The position numbers and the translations under genes were made by a program. From Metellina segmentata (lineage: Eukaryota > Arthropoda > Arachnida > Araneae > Tetragnathidae), in the NCBI GenBank assembly GCA_947359465.1, contig OX375872.1, positions 125,748,337-125,812,336 on the forward strand: a stretch of DNA of 64,000 nt, written 5' to 3'. The notes below the pieces were generated by a model. The model was not told the origin of the DNA. It worked only from the letters and a program-made list of their open reading frames with translations, and did not search any database. This document shows, one piece after another, positions 31,935 through 41,514 of this stretch (its first letter is position 1; each line of letters begins with the position of its first letter).

Positions 31935-33700
31935 GAAGAAATAGTACAATTATTTTGTTCTCTGTGAACCTGGTAAACTATTTCTACTCAACTGCAACTT
32001 TTCAGATTCAACGAAAGAATCCAATTCTTCAACGATTCGGGATATGTTGCAAAAAAGAATCAAGGTAAAAACTCTTTATTTTTAACAAACTGATTTAGTT
32101 TTAATGTACCCGGGTGAAATATGTTAATCAATTTTCATTCTTCAATTAAGCTTCCCATTACCACATAAAGTTGTATTCACCAGCGATTCAACAAAAGTAA
32201 TTGTAAAAACTGAAACAGTATTTTTATATACAATTGCAACTTTTCAGATAATCAATAGAAAATTTCAAAAGTAAAATGGTTTTAATCAATAAATGAATTT
32301 AATTTTTAACTATTCATGAAAAAAAAGTCACTTAAGTAAACACACACACCGTCTGGATTCCTAATGGATTGAATTCTTTTTAGTGTGAAAGCGGTCAAAC
32401 ATGGTCAATCGATTTTCATTCTTCAAATAAGTTTCCCATTACCACATGAAATTGTCTTCACCAGAGATTCAGGAAAGTATAATAAAATTGCTAAAGTTAA
32501 AATATTTCTAAACTACTGCAACTTTTCAGATAATCAGTTAAAAATTTTGAAGTAAATTGGTTTTCATCAACAAATTTATTTAATTCTACAATGCACGAAA
32601 ATATGGTGGAAAAATATCATTATTCCTAACAAACAGAATTACTGTTTTTGTGCAGGCGTCGAATAAATCAATTAATCTTCATTCTTCAAATAAACTTCTC
32701 ATTACCACACGAAATTGTTTTCACCAGCGATTCGAGAAAAATAATAAAATTGCCAAACCTGATATAAAATATTTCTAAATGACTAACTTTTTATATTATC
32801 AGTAAACTAATTCGAAGGTGAAGTGGCTTTCATCAGTGAATTTAATTTCACAATTAATGAAACTGGTGGGAAAAAATGTCATACTTCCTAACGAACTAAA
32901 TTATTTTTAGTGTGCACGCGTCAAATAAATTCATCAATCTTCGTTCTTCAAATAAACTCCTCATTGCCATACGAAATTGCCTTCTTCAACGATTCAAGAA
33001 AAATAATAAATTCCTAAGGCTGAGATAAAGTATTTCTAAACGACTGCACCTTTTTAGATATGAGTAGAAATTTTTGTGACAAAAATGGCTTTCATAAACA
33101 AATGAATTTAGTACCACAATTCATGAAAATATGGTAAAAATAATGTTCTGCTTCCTAACGAATTGAATTATTCTAGTGTGCACGCGTCAAATAAATTAAT
33201 CAATCTTCATTCTTCAAATAAACTTCTCATTATCGCACGAAATTGTCTTCACCAGCGATTCGATTAAAATAATGAAATTGCTAAAGCTAATAAAATATTT
33301 CTAAACGACTGCAGCTTGTCAGATAATCAGTAAGCAATTTCGAAGGAGGTTTTCAGCAATCAAATTTAATTCCACAATTCATGAAAATGTGGTAAAAACG
33401 TCCTGCTTCCTTACAAACTGAAATATTTTAGTGCGCACGCGGGTCAAATAAATTGATCAATCTTCATTCTTCAAATGACCACGCGTTGTCTTCTGCAGCT
33501 TGTCAGATAATCAGTAAGCAATTTCGAAGGAGGTTTTCAGCAATCAAATTTAATTCCACAATTCATCAAAATGTGGTAAAAGCATCCAGCTTCCTTACAA
33601 ACTGAAATATTTAAGTGCGCACGCGACAAATAAATTGATCTATCTTCATTCTTCAAATGACCACGCGTTGTCTTCACCAGCAACACTACAAATCAAAATT
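31935..33700. repeat. Satellite-like array, ~262-bp unit, abutting exon 1
   Basis: TTCATTCTTCAAATAAACTT recurs at about 32141, 32420, 32683, 32945, 33211, 33468 and 33650; spacings are 279, 263, 262, 266, 257 and 182. The unit holds GTCTTCACCAGCGATTC, ACGACTGCAACTTTTCAGAT and TAGTGTGCACGCGTCAAATA. The last two units are nearly identical over ~180 bp, so the array has been active recently at its exon-proximal edge. It ends about 30-60 bp inside intron 1. Confidence 0.9.
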
Positions 33701-33730
33701 GTGCGAAACTGAAAAAAAAATAAAGCTTAC

Positions 33731-33758
33731 CTTCAACATGTCCACTGATATTGCCCAT
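33731..33758 (-). CDS. Decarboxylase-like gene, coding exon 1 (residues 1-9 plus one base)
   Basis: A short first coding exon starts at ATG (33758) with G at -3 and G at +4. It reads MGNISGHVE and then one G before a GTAAGC donor at 33730. The spare G completes an Asp codon with AT at the start of exon 2, giving ...HVED-QNMEG. It has no database-like motif of its own. Its assignment rests on phase, donor quality, orientation and the promoter directly upstream. Another exon could exist between it and exon 2, because the 28-kb distance is unusually long. Confidence 0.68.
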
Positions 33759-33923
33759 GACGGAATATACAGATGCTCTCGACAACAGCTCTAGACAACT
33801 AGTTCAAGTAAAGCCCAACGTCGAATAACTGGTGAGTAGTTTTGATTCAGAGAGAGTAGCTCTTGACAACCTCGTTCAAGCAGTGTCCAACGTCGAATAA
33901 CTTTCAGGCTATCGGGACAAACT
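33759..33923 (-). other. 5' untranslated region of the decarboxylase-like gene
   Basis: About 165 nt lie between the predicted initiator and the ATG. Two imperfect direct copies (about 70 bp apart) share the 14-mer TTATTCGACGTTGG, so the leader itself arose by local tandem duplication. No long upstream ORF was noticed. Extent depends on the predicted start site. Confidence 0.55.
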
Positions 33924-33954
33924 GAAATAAGCTGCTCGCCAACGGTATAAAATA
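33921..33954 (-). promoter_or_regulatory. Core promoter: TATA-like box plus TCAGT initiator
   Basis: Read on the minus strand, TATTTTATA (33954-33946) is followed by TTTCAGTTT. The initiator A at 33923 falls 31 nt from the first T of the TATA box. TCAGT is the common arthropod initiator, and this spacing is the canonical one. The first ATG downstream, 165 nt away, opens exon 1. Confidence 0.62.
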
Positions 33955-33959
33955 CAAGG

Positions 33960-34354
33960 TTCGAGTGCAAAATGCGGTTATTTGAACCAACCTTGTGAGC
34001 GCATATAAATAAACAATGACGCTGGAATTGACTTTACCCTCCTGTGGATGGTCTCCTGATTTCCCACCCCGCTCTTGCCACCTCTGCAGTTTAAGTTTCT
34101 GTCAACAGGTACTTTGGAGTGCCTTTCAGCCGCTTCTAATTCGCAGAAAGTCTGCCCGAGATTAGATAAAAGAGTACCTTGATTCCGGACACTCCAGGGC
34201 TTCGGGACGTCCAATACTATCAACAATGACAAGACTGTGATTAACAATCAGCGGTGCTCTAATTTGGAGACGCTTATTCTCTGTCATGGGCCAAACAATC
34301 AGCCACTTTCAGTCACTGGTGCCACCCCCTAAGAACCCGAACCCCGTAGGCCTC
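33960..34354. other. Upstream flank of the decarboxylase promoter
   Basis: Unique-looking sequence upstream of the TATA box. A block GTGATTAACAATCAG...CATGGGCCAAACAATCAG (34240-34310) has a diverged partner at 37040-37350, so it belongs to a dispersed repeat. Confidence 0.35.
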
Positions 34355-35235
34355 TAACCCAAACCTCATTAAGACGAACTCGCTTGTTACGAACTACTGA
34401 TAATGCGAACTAAATTCCAATTCCGTCAAAATGCATATTCAAATGATGTTAACATTCACTTACGAATTCGAGTTATACTAATCTCCTGTTAAAACGAAAA
34501 ATTTTCGACTTAAGAACAAAAGAATTATTTTCAATCGTATTATCAGAAACATTAAGTGATTCAGATATTATAGAAGGTTTATTTGTGGAAGAGAGTGAAG
34601 TAAGAATGAAGATTCCGACGAAGAAGGAATAAGCTTGCCTTCTTTAAAAGAAACTACTGCTGACTTAGAAATTGTCCATCGCTTTTTGTTAGGTAGAGAA
34701 AATTCATCTGCTCAATTAAACAGCGTTGATCGCATCAAATATTTTCTTAAAGAATGTCAGGAAAAACAAAACAAAAATCGATAAAAAGTAATTTTAAGAC
34801 AAAAATAACTAGGCAGGTATGTATATTTAATTAACGTAGCACTGGAGTAGCACAACGGGCGACGGTCCGGGATCAACCCTCAAAGGGAAAGATCCAAGGA
34901 CAGCACTACATAATTTTGAACCATGGTCAGATAACGAGGTCACACCTGAGATGGCATCCCACTCTCCAAACTTCCACACAACGCCAACGTTAGGACAAGA
35001 CAGATTTAACATGCATCAGCCCCTATTGTAAACGACGGTCCAACCGGGCTGCCGTGGCCCAGCGTAATCAAGAAATATTTAATCAAGAATCATCTGTATA
35101 ATCAAGAATCATCTATAATCTTTGTGATTCCATTTTATTGTTGAAATAAAGCTTTTTTTTTTCCGAATTCAGGTAACACGAACTTCGGTTAATACAAATT
35201 TTTTTACGGTCCCGTAAAATTCGGCTTAACGTATA
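34355..35235 (+). pseudogene. Tigger/pogo-like DNA transposon remnant
   Basis: The left end has AAACCTCATTAAGACGAACT. The right end has CGAACTTCGGTTAATACAAA and TTACGGTCCCGTAAAATTC, an end sequence typical of Tigger-type elements. A frame at about 34610-34784 reads SLKETTADLEIVHRFLLGRE then ...LNSVDRIKYFLKE and a stop, like the C-terminal tail of Tigger/Jerky transposases. The DDE core is missing, and a SINE sits inside at 34815-35062. Confidence 0.55.
34815..35062 (-). mobile_element. SINE type A with partly deleted head
   Basis: Tail GGCAGGTATGTATATTTAAT at the left. At the right CGACGGTCCAACCGGGCTGC shows an internal deletion that removed the B-box half of the tRNA-like head. Confidence 0.8.
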
Positions 35236-35239
35236 TTGA

Positions 35240-35530
35240 GTACATAAGATATTTTGGCAGTATGCCTCCTCTTTTTTTAATTTTATGAATATATGATATA
35301 GTGGAAGCATGTCTTTCTATACTTTTATGAGTATATGATAATATGTTGGCAGTGTATTGACTGCACAAGATATTTTGGCAGAATGCCCCTCTATAATTTT
35401 ATGAATACATGATAATATGTTGGCAGTATACCTCTCTATGATTGCTTGATAATATGTTGGCAATATTGCCCTCTATAGTTTTAGGAATGTTTGATAATAT
35501 GTTGACAGTATGCCCCTTTATAATGTTAGG
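35240..35530. repeat. Irregular ~30/60-bp tandem repeats
   Basis: GATAATATGTTGGCAGTATG and CCCCTCTATAATTTTATGAA recur about six times. Confidence 0.75.
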
Positions 35531-35537
35531 GAATATA

Positions 35538-36660
35538 CACTCTAAGACAAAAAAGAATTGCACCTAGAAGGAATTGTCAGAATGCAATGAAATTTACAAA
35601 GTTGGTAAAGTACTTATAAATGAGTAAATGATTAAAATTTGAAACTGAAATATGTAAACTTTATTGAGAAAAATTAAAAAAAAGTGGTATAATTCAGTAT
35701 GGCGTATGACCGCCATTATTCATAATGCAGCATGGCCAAGAGCCTTGGTAGTGAGTCATATAGGCTCTTTATGAAGTCTTACGACAGTCCATTTCATGCT
35801 GCTGAACCATGTCACGTAATTCCAGCAGATTACGCAGTACGGGTGGAGTGGTGACATCTCGTCCAATGGCATCCCATACATTCTAGATCGGAGACAGGTC
35901 CGGTGAGTATGCCGGTCATGGTAAGAAATTGTTGTGTCGTAGACAAGCTCTAGAGACGGCAGCAATATGGGGTCGAGCATTGTCTTGTTGAAAAAGCATG
36001 TGAACCTGGGAGTTCAGGAATAGGATTGTATTTTAGGCTGTAAAATTTCTTGTAAGTAACTCTGGCCTGTCAAAGAGCCCGTAACGAATACCTAAGGTGA
36101 TTTGGCATCATACGCAATTGCACCCCATACCATGACACCAGGTGTTCTGGACGTGTGACGCTGCACAACATAACGTGAATCTTGGTGCTGACCAGTTGCC
36201 TCCACACACGGATTCGATTGTCGTCTCCACCCAAACAGAAGCGGGATTCGTCAGTGCAGACCACTCGATGCCATTCGATGCCCCATGTCCGTCTGGAACG
36301 ACACCATTCCAGTCTTCGGTGGAGTTGCAATGCTGTTAAAGGCAGTCGTCGTAACGGTCTACCCGAGTTTAATCCCACGTCATAAAACCGTCGGCAAATG
36401 GTGCGAGAGAGGTTTCCACTGCCAATTGAATGTCTGCAACAGTGACTGTTGGATCAGTACTCTCATGTCATATAACGCGTCAATCCTCTATCTGTCCGGT
36501 TTCTCTAGGCCTTCCTGCTCGTGGTTGATGCTGGCATGTGCCTTGTTGGATCCACCGCTGCCAACAGCGTGCAACTGTAACATCACTACAACCAATATGT
36601 TAGGCAAATCGTCGATTAGACCATCCACGAAAATGCTCCTTATTTTCTGCTGTCTTGAAT
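35538..36660 (-). pseudogene. Tc1-like transposon, degraded transposase
   Basis: The left inverted end starts CACTCTAAGACAAAAAAGAA after TA. In minus-strand sense the transposase retains HRVVCTDESRFCLGGDDNR (first catalytic Asp, ~36270) and LFQQDNARPHIA (second Asp, ~35975). It then has a SPDLSPI segment followed by a stop where the third acidic residue lies. Several stops break the frame, and no right inverted end matches. Confidence 0.85.
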
Positions 36661-36714
36661 GATCAATAAAATTTAAAAAACACATCCCAATAACACGATT
36701 TTTCCCCAAAAATT

Positions 36715-36856
36715 TACTCGCTGAAATTCCTCCTTTCAAACAACATCCAAACTTTACACGTGTGGAGTACTAGCTAACACTTCGGTATTGCGATGCAATG
36801 CCATCTAGCACCAATAACCAGGACGAACTTTTGCCTTAACCCAATATATTAATCAA
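36715..36856 (-). mobile_element. Mariner 5' end and UTR fragment
   Basis: Read from 36856 downward it begins AATATATTGGGTTAAGGCAA and continues for ~140 bp that match 4441-4305 (AACACTTCGGT.TTGCGATGC on the plus strand). It is joined directly to the Tc1 remnant. Confidence 0.65.
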
Positions 36857-37390
36857 ACGTTCCGCCTAACTGATATAGTTGTCATAGTGTTTGCCTGTCA
36901 CCCAGGAGGGGGCCATTATACCATGATGGGTGGCACAGCCTAATTCAGGAAATCGCTGAAAGCTGGTGACATTTTAATTGCCCTATCCTCAAAGATTTCC
37001 CATACTTGGCGCCACTCTTATCAACAAAGAGAACTTTGTGATTAACAATCAGAGCGGGGACTTTAATTTGAGGCGTTCCGAATTATAGTGGATCAAGTCC
37101 ACTTTCTGGTCAAACTCTGATAATCACACTCCTAAATTCCTTTAAGTTGACTTTTTAGTGCATTTTTGAATCAAGGCTTTGGTCCCCAAGAAATGGCATA
37201 AGAAAAGCCCGGCGAATACGAAAAGTACACACGAGAAGAAACTTTAACTCGACGTATCTCAAAATGTTATAAAATGGACTTGATGCACTCTAGTTCTGAA
37301 AGCATCATTTAGATATGTTTAGTCAGTCATGGGTCAAACAATAAGTCAATTTCTATTATCAGTACAAAAATCTTTATTAACTCCATGTAC
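36857..37390. other. Unassigned, old dispersed repeat
   Basis: Contains a partner of the 34240-34310 block. No coding signal. Confidence 0.3.
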
Positions 37391-37403
37391 AGGAAACATG
37401 ATC

Positions 37404-37536
37404 GTCATCCGACCGTGGTTCAAAATTACGAGGTGTTGTCCTCGGATCTTTCCCTTAAGGGATTGATCCCGGACCGTCGTCAATAGCCCGTTGTGTTGCT
37501 CTAGTACGACGTTAATTAACTACCTACATACCTACC
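37404..37536 (+). mobile_element. 5'-truncated SINE with target-site duplication
   Basis: Only the last ~130 nt of the shared body and a TACCTACATACCTACC tail are present. Flanks AGGAAACATGATC (37391-37403) and AGGAAATATGATC (37537-37549) differ at one base. 5' truncation with a 13-bp duplication is a hallmark of target-primed reverse transcription. Confidence 0.88.
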
Positions 37537-37710
37537 AGGAAATATGATCCGTGTGGCCATGAATGACAAATACTGTTACATGAGATAAAAAAAACCTGTT
37601 CTCGAATACAAATTTTCAGCATGTAGAAGTACGTATTTATATTTAGTCTTAATACACAGAAAACCAAAAGATCACGTTTTAGTCATGGTGGTATTGCAGC
37701 CAGGTTAAGG

Positions 37711-38040
37711 TAATTGGTAATTTTTTAGTTAACGTCGTACTAGAGCAACACAACGGGCTATTGACGACGGTTCGGGATCAGTCCCTTATGGGAAAGATCC
37801 GAGGACAACACCTCGTATTTTTGAACCACGGTCAGATGACGAAGCAACACCTGAGCTGGCACCCCACTCTCCAAACTTCCACGCCAACCCAACGTGAGGA
37901 CTTTCGGCCACGACAGATTTAAGGTGCACCAGCCGCCTCTACACCATACGTTTACAAACATCCATGCCCGGACCCGGATTCGAACCAGGAACCTTCCGAT
38001 CTAGAGGCTAACACCTTAACCACTATACCGGTTGGTCGGC
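37711..38040 (-). mobile_element. SINE type B, full length (unit 1 of a 773-bp duplication)
   Basis: Tail TAGTTAACGTCGTACTAGAG at left; head CACTATACCGGTTGGTCGGC at right, with B-box complement GGATTCGAACCAGG intact. Confidence 0.9.
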
Positions 38041-38088
38041 CCAGGTTAAGGATAAGAGGATAATGAATCCATTTGCAGATAGAGATGG

Positions 38089-38145
38089 TAATTTTAGTTA
38101 ACGTTGTACTAGAGCAACACAACGGGCTATTGACGACGGTCCGGG
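38089..38145 (-). mobile_element. SINE tail piece
   Basis: 57 bp of the tail end only (TTAACGTTGTACTAGAGCAA to GACGGTCCGGG); repeated at 38862-38918 and 39292-39376 within the duplication. Confidence 0.85.
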
Positions 38146-38150
38146 TAATA

Positions 38151-38472
38151 GTAATTTTAGTTAACGTCGTACTAGAGCAACACAACGGGCTATTGACGAC
38201 GGTCCGGAATCAGTCCCTTAAGGGAAAGATTCGAGGACAACACCTCGTAATTTTGAACCACGGTCAGATGACGAAGCAAAACCTGAGCTGGCACCCCACT
38301 CTCCAAACTTCCACGCCAACCCAACGTGAGGACTTTCGGCCACAACAGATTTAAGGTGCACCAGCCGCCTCTACACCATACGTTTACAAACATCCATGCC
38401 CGAACCCGGATTCGAACCAGGAACCTTCCGATCTAGAGGCTAACACCTTAACCACTATACCGGTTGGTCGGC
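38151..38472 (-). mobile_element. SINE type B, full length
   Basis: Complete copy, slightly diverged from the one at 37711 (GCAAAACCTGAG instead of GCAACACCTGAG; GCCACAACAG instead of GCCACGACAG). Confidence 0.9.
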
Positions 38473-38483
38473 CCAGGTTAAGG

Positions 38484-38813
38484 TAATTGGTAATTTTTTA
38501 GTTAACGTCGTACTAGAGCAACACAACGGGCTATTGACGACGGTCCGGGATCAGTCCCTTAAGGGAAAGATCCGAGGACAATACCTCGTAATTTTGAACC
38601 ACGGTCAGATGACGAAGCAACACCTGAGCTGGCACCCCACTCTCCAAACTTCCACGCCAACCCAACGTGAGGACTTTCGACCACGACAGATTTAAGGTGC
38701 ACCAGCCGCCTCTACACCATACGTTTACAAACATCCATGCCCGGACCCGGATTCGAACCAGGAACCTTCCGATCTAGAGGCTAACACCTTAACCACTATA
38801 CCGGTTGGTCGGC
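38484..38813 (-). mobile_element. SINE type B, full length (unit 2)
   Basis: Duplicate of 37711-38040. Confidence 0.9.
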
Positions 38814-38923
38814 CCAGGTTAAGGATAAGAGGATAATGAATCCATTTGCAGATAGAGATGGTAATTTTAGTTAACGTTGTACTAGAGCAACACAACGGGC
38901 TATTGACGACGGTCCGGGTAATA

Positions 38924-39245
38924 GTAATTTTAGTTAACGTCGTACTAGAGCAACACAACGGGCTATTGACGACGGTCCGGAATCAGTCCCTTAAGGGAAA
39001 GATTCGAGGACAACACCTCGTAATTTTGAACCACGGTCAGATGACGAAGCAAAACCTGAGCTGGCACCCCACTCTCCAAACTTCCACGCCAACCCAACGT
39101 GAGGACTTTCGGCCACAACAGATTTAAGGTGCACCAGCCGCCTCTACACCATACGTTTACAAACATCCATGCCCGAACCCGGATTCGAACCAGGAACCTT
39201 CCGATCTAGAGGCTAACACCTTAACCACTATACCGGTTGGTCGGC
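38924..39245 (-). mobile_element. SINE type B, full length (unit 2)
   Basis: Duplicate of 38151-38472, including its private substitutions, which proves segmental duplication rather than a new insertion. Confidence 0.9.
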
Positions 39246-39506
39246 CCAGGTTAAGGATAAGAGGATAATGAATCCATTTGCAGATAGAGATGGTAATTTT
39301 AGTTAACGTTGTACTAGAGCAACACAACGGGCTATTGACGACGGTCCGGGATCAGTCCTTTAAGGGAAAGATCCGACCATTTGCAGATAGTCTGTCCCAA
39401 CAAACCTCCTTCTTAAACTACAAATACAACAAAACTCTCAAATAACGATAAACTTGCCAAACCATATGCCCAGGAGTCACGATCCAAATGATCAAGCATG
39501 ATAGAA

Positions 39507-39812
39507 AGGTAAGTATTTTAATTATATCCTACTGGAGCAACACAACAATGCTATTGAGAACGGTCCGGGATGAACCCTCGAAGGGAAAGATCCGAACGTA
39601 AATTTGATTCATGGTCAGATGATGAGGTCACACCAGAGCTGGCACCCCACTCTCCGAACTTCCACACCATGCTAACGTCAAGACATTTGAGGTCACTACA
39701 GATTTAACGTGCATCAACCCCCTTTGAACACGACGGTCTTTGGTTGGATTCGAACTCGCAAACCTCCTGTTGCCAATCCGTAACTCTTCCAACCGGGCTA
39801 CCGAGTCCTGGG
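39507..39812 (-). mobile_element. SINE type A, full length
   Basis: Tail at left (AAGGTAAGTATTTTAATTAT). The head at right carries the complement of GAGTTCGAATCC and of GTAGCCCGGTTGGAAGAG. Confidence 0.87.
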
Positions 39813-40129
39813 ATGTCAGAGAAAATTGCAGATTTCGACAAACCTTCAAACTGAATAAGAAACGCACTGATTCCGTTAAGAAACCAAGACTAGTGCGTAT
39901 TGTGCCACTTTTGTATCTAGTAACACTTCTATTGTTCGCAAATCTGAAATCATACATTTTGTATATTTACTCTTTCAAAAGTGTGAAAAGCTGCATCGTC
40001 AGGAAAATATACGCGATAAAGATAATCGTTGCTTTATCTGTTTATACTTTCGCTAGAGAATTACATTTGCAAACATATTTTTAATGCAATATGCGCACGT
40101 CCACATTTGAAAGTATGAAGTCGGTAATA

Positions 40130-41378
40130 CACTCATTGCCATAAAAATTTGCACACCAAGAAAAAGTCGTCAAAATGAAACTAAATTTTACACATGTAAG
40201 TACTACTTTGATATAAGTAAGTGATTAGAAAATCAAAGTAAAAAGATAATTTATTGCAGAAAAAGTCCAAATGAACGGAAGTTTTAGTACTCTGTTGGAC
40301 CCCCTCTAACGCGAATGCACGATGCGATACGAGCGTGCATTGAGGCATACAAGTTCCGTATGATGTCCTGAGACATCTCGCTCCGAGCATTGTCTTGTTG
40401 AAAAAGGGCTCCTGGGAGCCCTGCCATGAGTGGTATCACATGTGGCTGAAGGATGTCATGCACGTACCGCTGGGCTGTCATTGTGCCATGGATCAATATT
40501 AGGGGTGACTGTGTATCGTAAGCAATGGCACCCCATACCATCACACCATCTGTGGGAGCTGTGGGAGCGGTGCGTCGCTGTAAAGCGAAGGCAGGATTGA
40601 GGCGTTCACCACGGGGCCTCCACACACGAACACGATTGTCATCACTACTCAAATTGAATCTAGATTCGTCGCTGAAGACGATCTGGTTCCATTCCGTTGC
40701 AGTCCAATCCCGTCGTGCGAGACACCACTCCAAACGTAGGCGTCGGTGGGTGGGTGTCATTGGCAGCACACGTAATGGGCACCGCGATACCAGATGTCCT
40801 TCAGCCAGGCGCCTTGCGATGGTTCGGGAAGACACAGGGCCCCGTAGTGGAGGTGCTGCCTGTGTCTGGATAGCGGCCAATGAGGTAGTTGGCTCTACGC
40901 GTGCGTTTCGTATGATGTGACGGTCTTCTCGACGACTGGTCTGTCGAGGGCGTCCTGAGCCTGGTCGCCGTGTAAATGACGTATCTTCTGTCCGCTGGTC
41001 GCAACACCTCCTCACAGTAAAATCAAAACGGCCTACTTGACGAGCTACTCGCCACGCTGACCACCCAGCTTCCATCATCCCGATGATTCTTCCCCTCTCG
41101 AACTCTGACAGCTGCTCATATTGTCTTCCGTGGCGGCGTAACGGCATGTCTACCTCAGCGTTTTCTTTGCAAAAGATTAAGTACACTCAAACAATCTCTG
41201 CTTACCTGTTTTAATTTCCAAGGAGAACGAAGTTCAACGCCCTCTAGTGGCATTACGCAATGCGCAATCACGCTGCATTTCTAATAATTTGCATATCTGG
41301 CCGACATGTACCTTCATGCAAGTTTCGTTACGATTCCACAATTATTTCTTAGTGCTCTAATTTTTATGGCAATGAGTG
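40130..41378 (-). mobile_element. Tc1-like element with perfect ends, internally deleted
   Basis: Perfect 20-bp inverted ends: CACTCATTGCCATAAAAATT at 40130 and its complement ending at 41378. Both are flanked by the TA target duplication (40128-40129, 41379-41380). Length is 1249 bp. Perfect ends and an almost intact frame mark it as the youngest DNA transposon here. It lies 5' of the LINE remnant. Confidence 0.93.
40284..41147 (-). CDS. Tc1 transposase with in-frame loss of the third catalytic region
   Basis: A frame of about 287 residues from the likely start MPLRRHGRQYEQLSEFERG (upstream Met at 41186 possible). The N-terminal paired-type HTH (RIIGMMEAGWSAWRVARQVG) and an AT-hook-like RRPGSGRPRQ are present. 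It keeps first catalytic Asp FSDESRFNL and second Asp LFQQDNAR. Immediately after NAR it jumps to SEMSQDIIRNLYASMHARI, the C-terminal end. The normal stretch with SPDLSPIEH (third acidic residue, DD34E) is gone, about 60 residues, while the frame is kept. It cannot be a functional transposase but could still bind the inverted ends. Confidence 0.88.
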   Translation of the reverse strand: MPLRRHGRQYEQLSEFERGRIIGMMEAGWSAWRVARQVGRFDFTVRRCCDQRTEDTSFTRRPGSGRPRQTSRREDRHIIRNARVEPTTSLAAIQTQAAPPLRGPVSSRTIARRLAEGHLVSRCPLRVLPMTPTHRRLRLEWCLARRDWTATEWNQIVFSDESRFNLSSDDNRVRVWRPRGERLNPAFALQRRTAPTAPTDGVMVWGAIAYDTQSPLILIHGTMTAQRYVHDILQPHVIPLMAGLPGALFQQDNARSEMSQDIIRNLYASMHARIASCIRVRGGPTEY

Positions 41379-41514
41379 TATATTCGTCATATTTTGGTTA
41401 TTTTGTACTTGTGTGTGTGTGTTAAAATGCACGAATCTCCACATTATATTCTTGTTTGTGCACTTCTACCTTTTCCAAACTACCATCTTAATCTCCAAAC
41501 TGAGCAAACTCCGT

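Larger units (their letters stand above)
853..33923 (-). other. Host gene: acidic amino-acid decarboxylase-like (5' part, four exons)
   Basis: This is the transcription unit inferred from a promoter at about 33.9 kb and four exons read right to left. Exons join as phase 1 (exon 1/2), phase 0 (2/3), phase 1 (3/4) and phase 2 after exon 4, with no stop codon. The joined product is the N-terminal region of the group II PLP decarboxylase family (GAD, CSAD, GADL1, insect Black). These are cytosolic enzymes that decarboxylate glutamate, aspartate or cysteine sulfinate to GABA, beta-alanine or hypotaurine. Introns are ~28.2 kb, 2.3 kb and 2.1 kb. The PLP-binding lysine and most of the catalytic domain lie beyond base 1, so the substrate cannot be assigned. 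An extra untranslated or small exon inside intron 1 is possible. Confidence 0.85.
37711..39376. repeat. 773-bp tandem duplication made of SINE copies
   Basis: The unit 37711-38483 is repeated at 38484-39256, offset exactly 773, with only a handful of substitutions. A partial third copy runs to 39376. Each unit holds a full type B SINE, a spacer (CAGGTTAAGGATAAGAGGAT), a 57-bp SINE tail and a second full type B SINE. Unequal exchange between SINE copies explains it. Confidence 0.93.

Noticed and set aside
37758..39166. Repeated 67-93-codon frames (four near-identical on the minus strand, two on the plus)
   Set aside because: They are translations of the SINE type B body and vanish outside the SINE borders.
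40525..40920. 131-codon plus-strand frame
   Set aside because: Antisense shadow of the Tc1 transposase on the minus strand.
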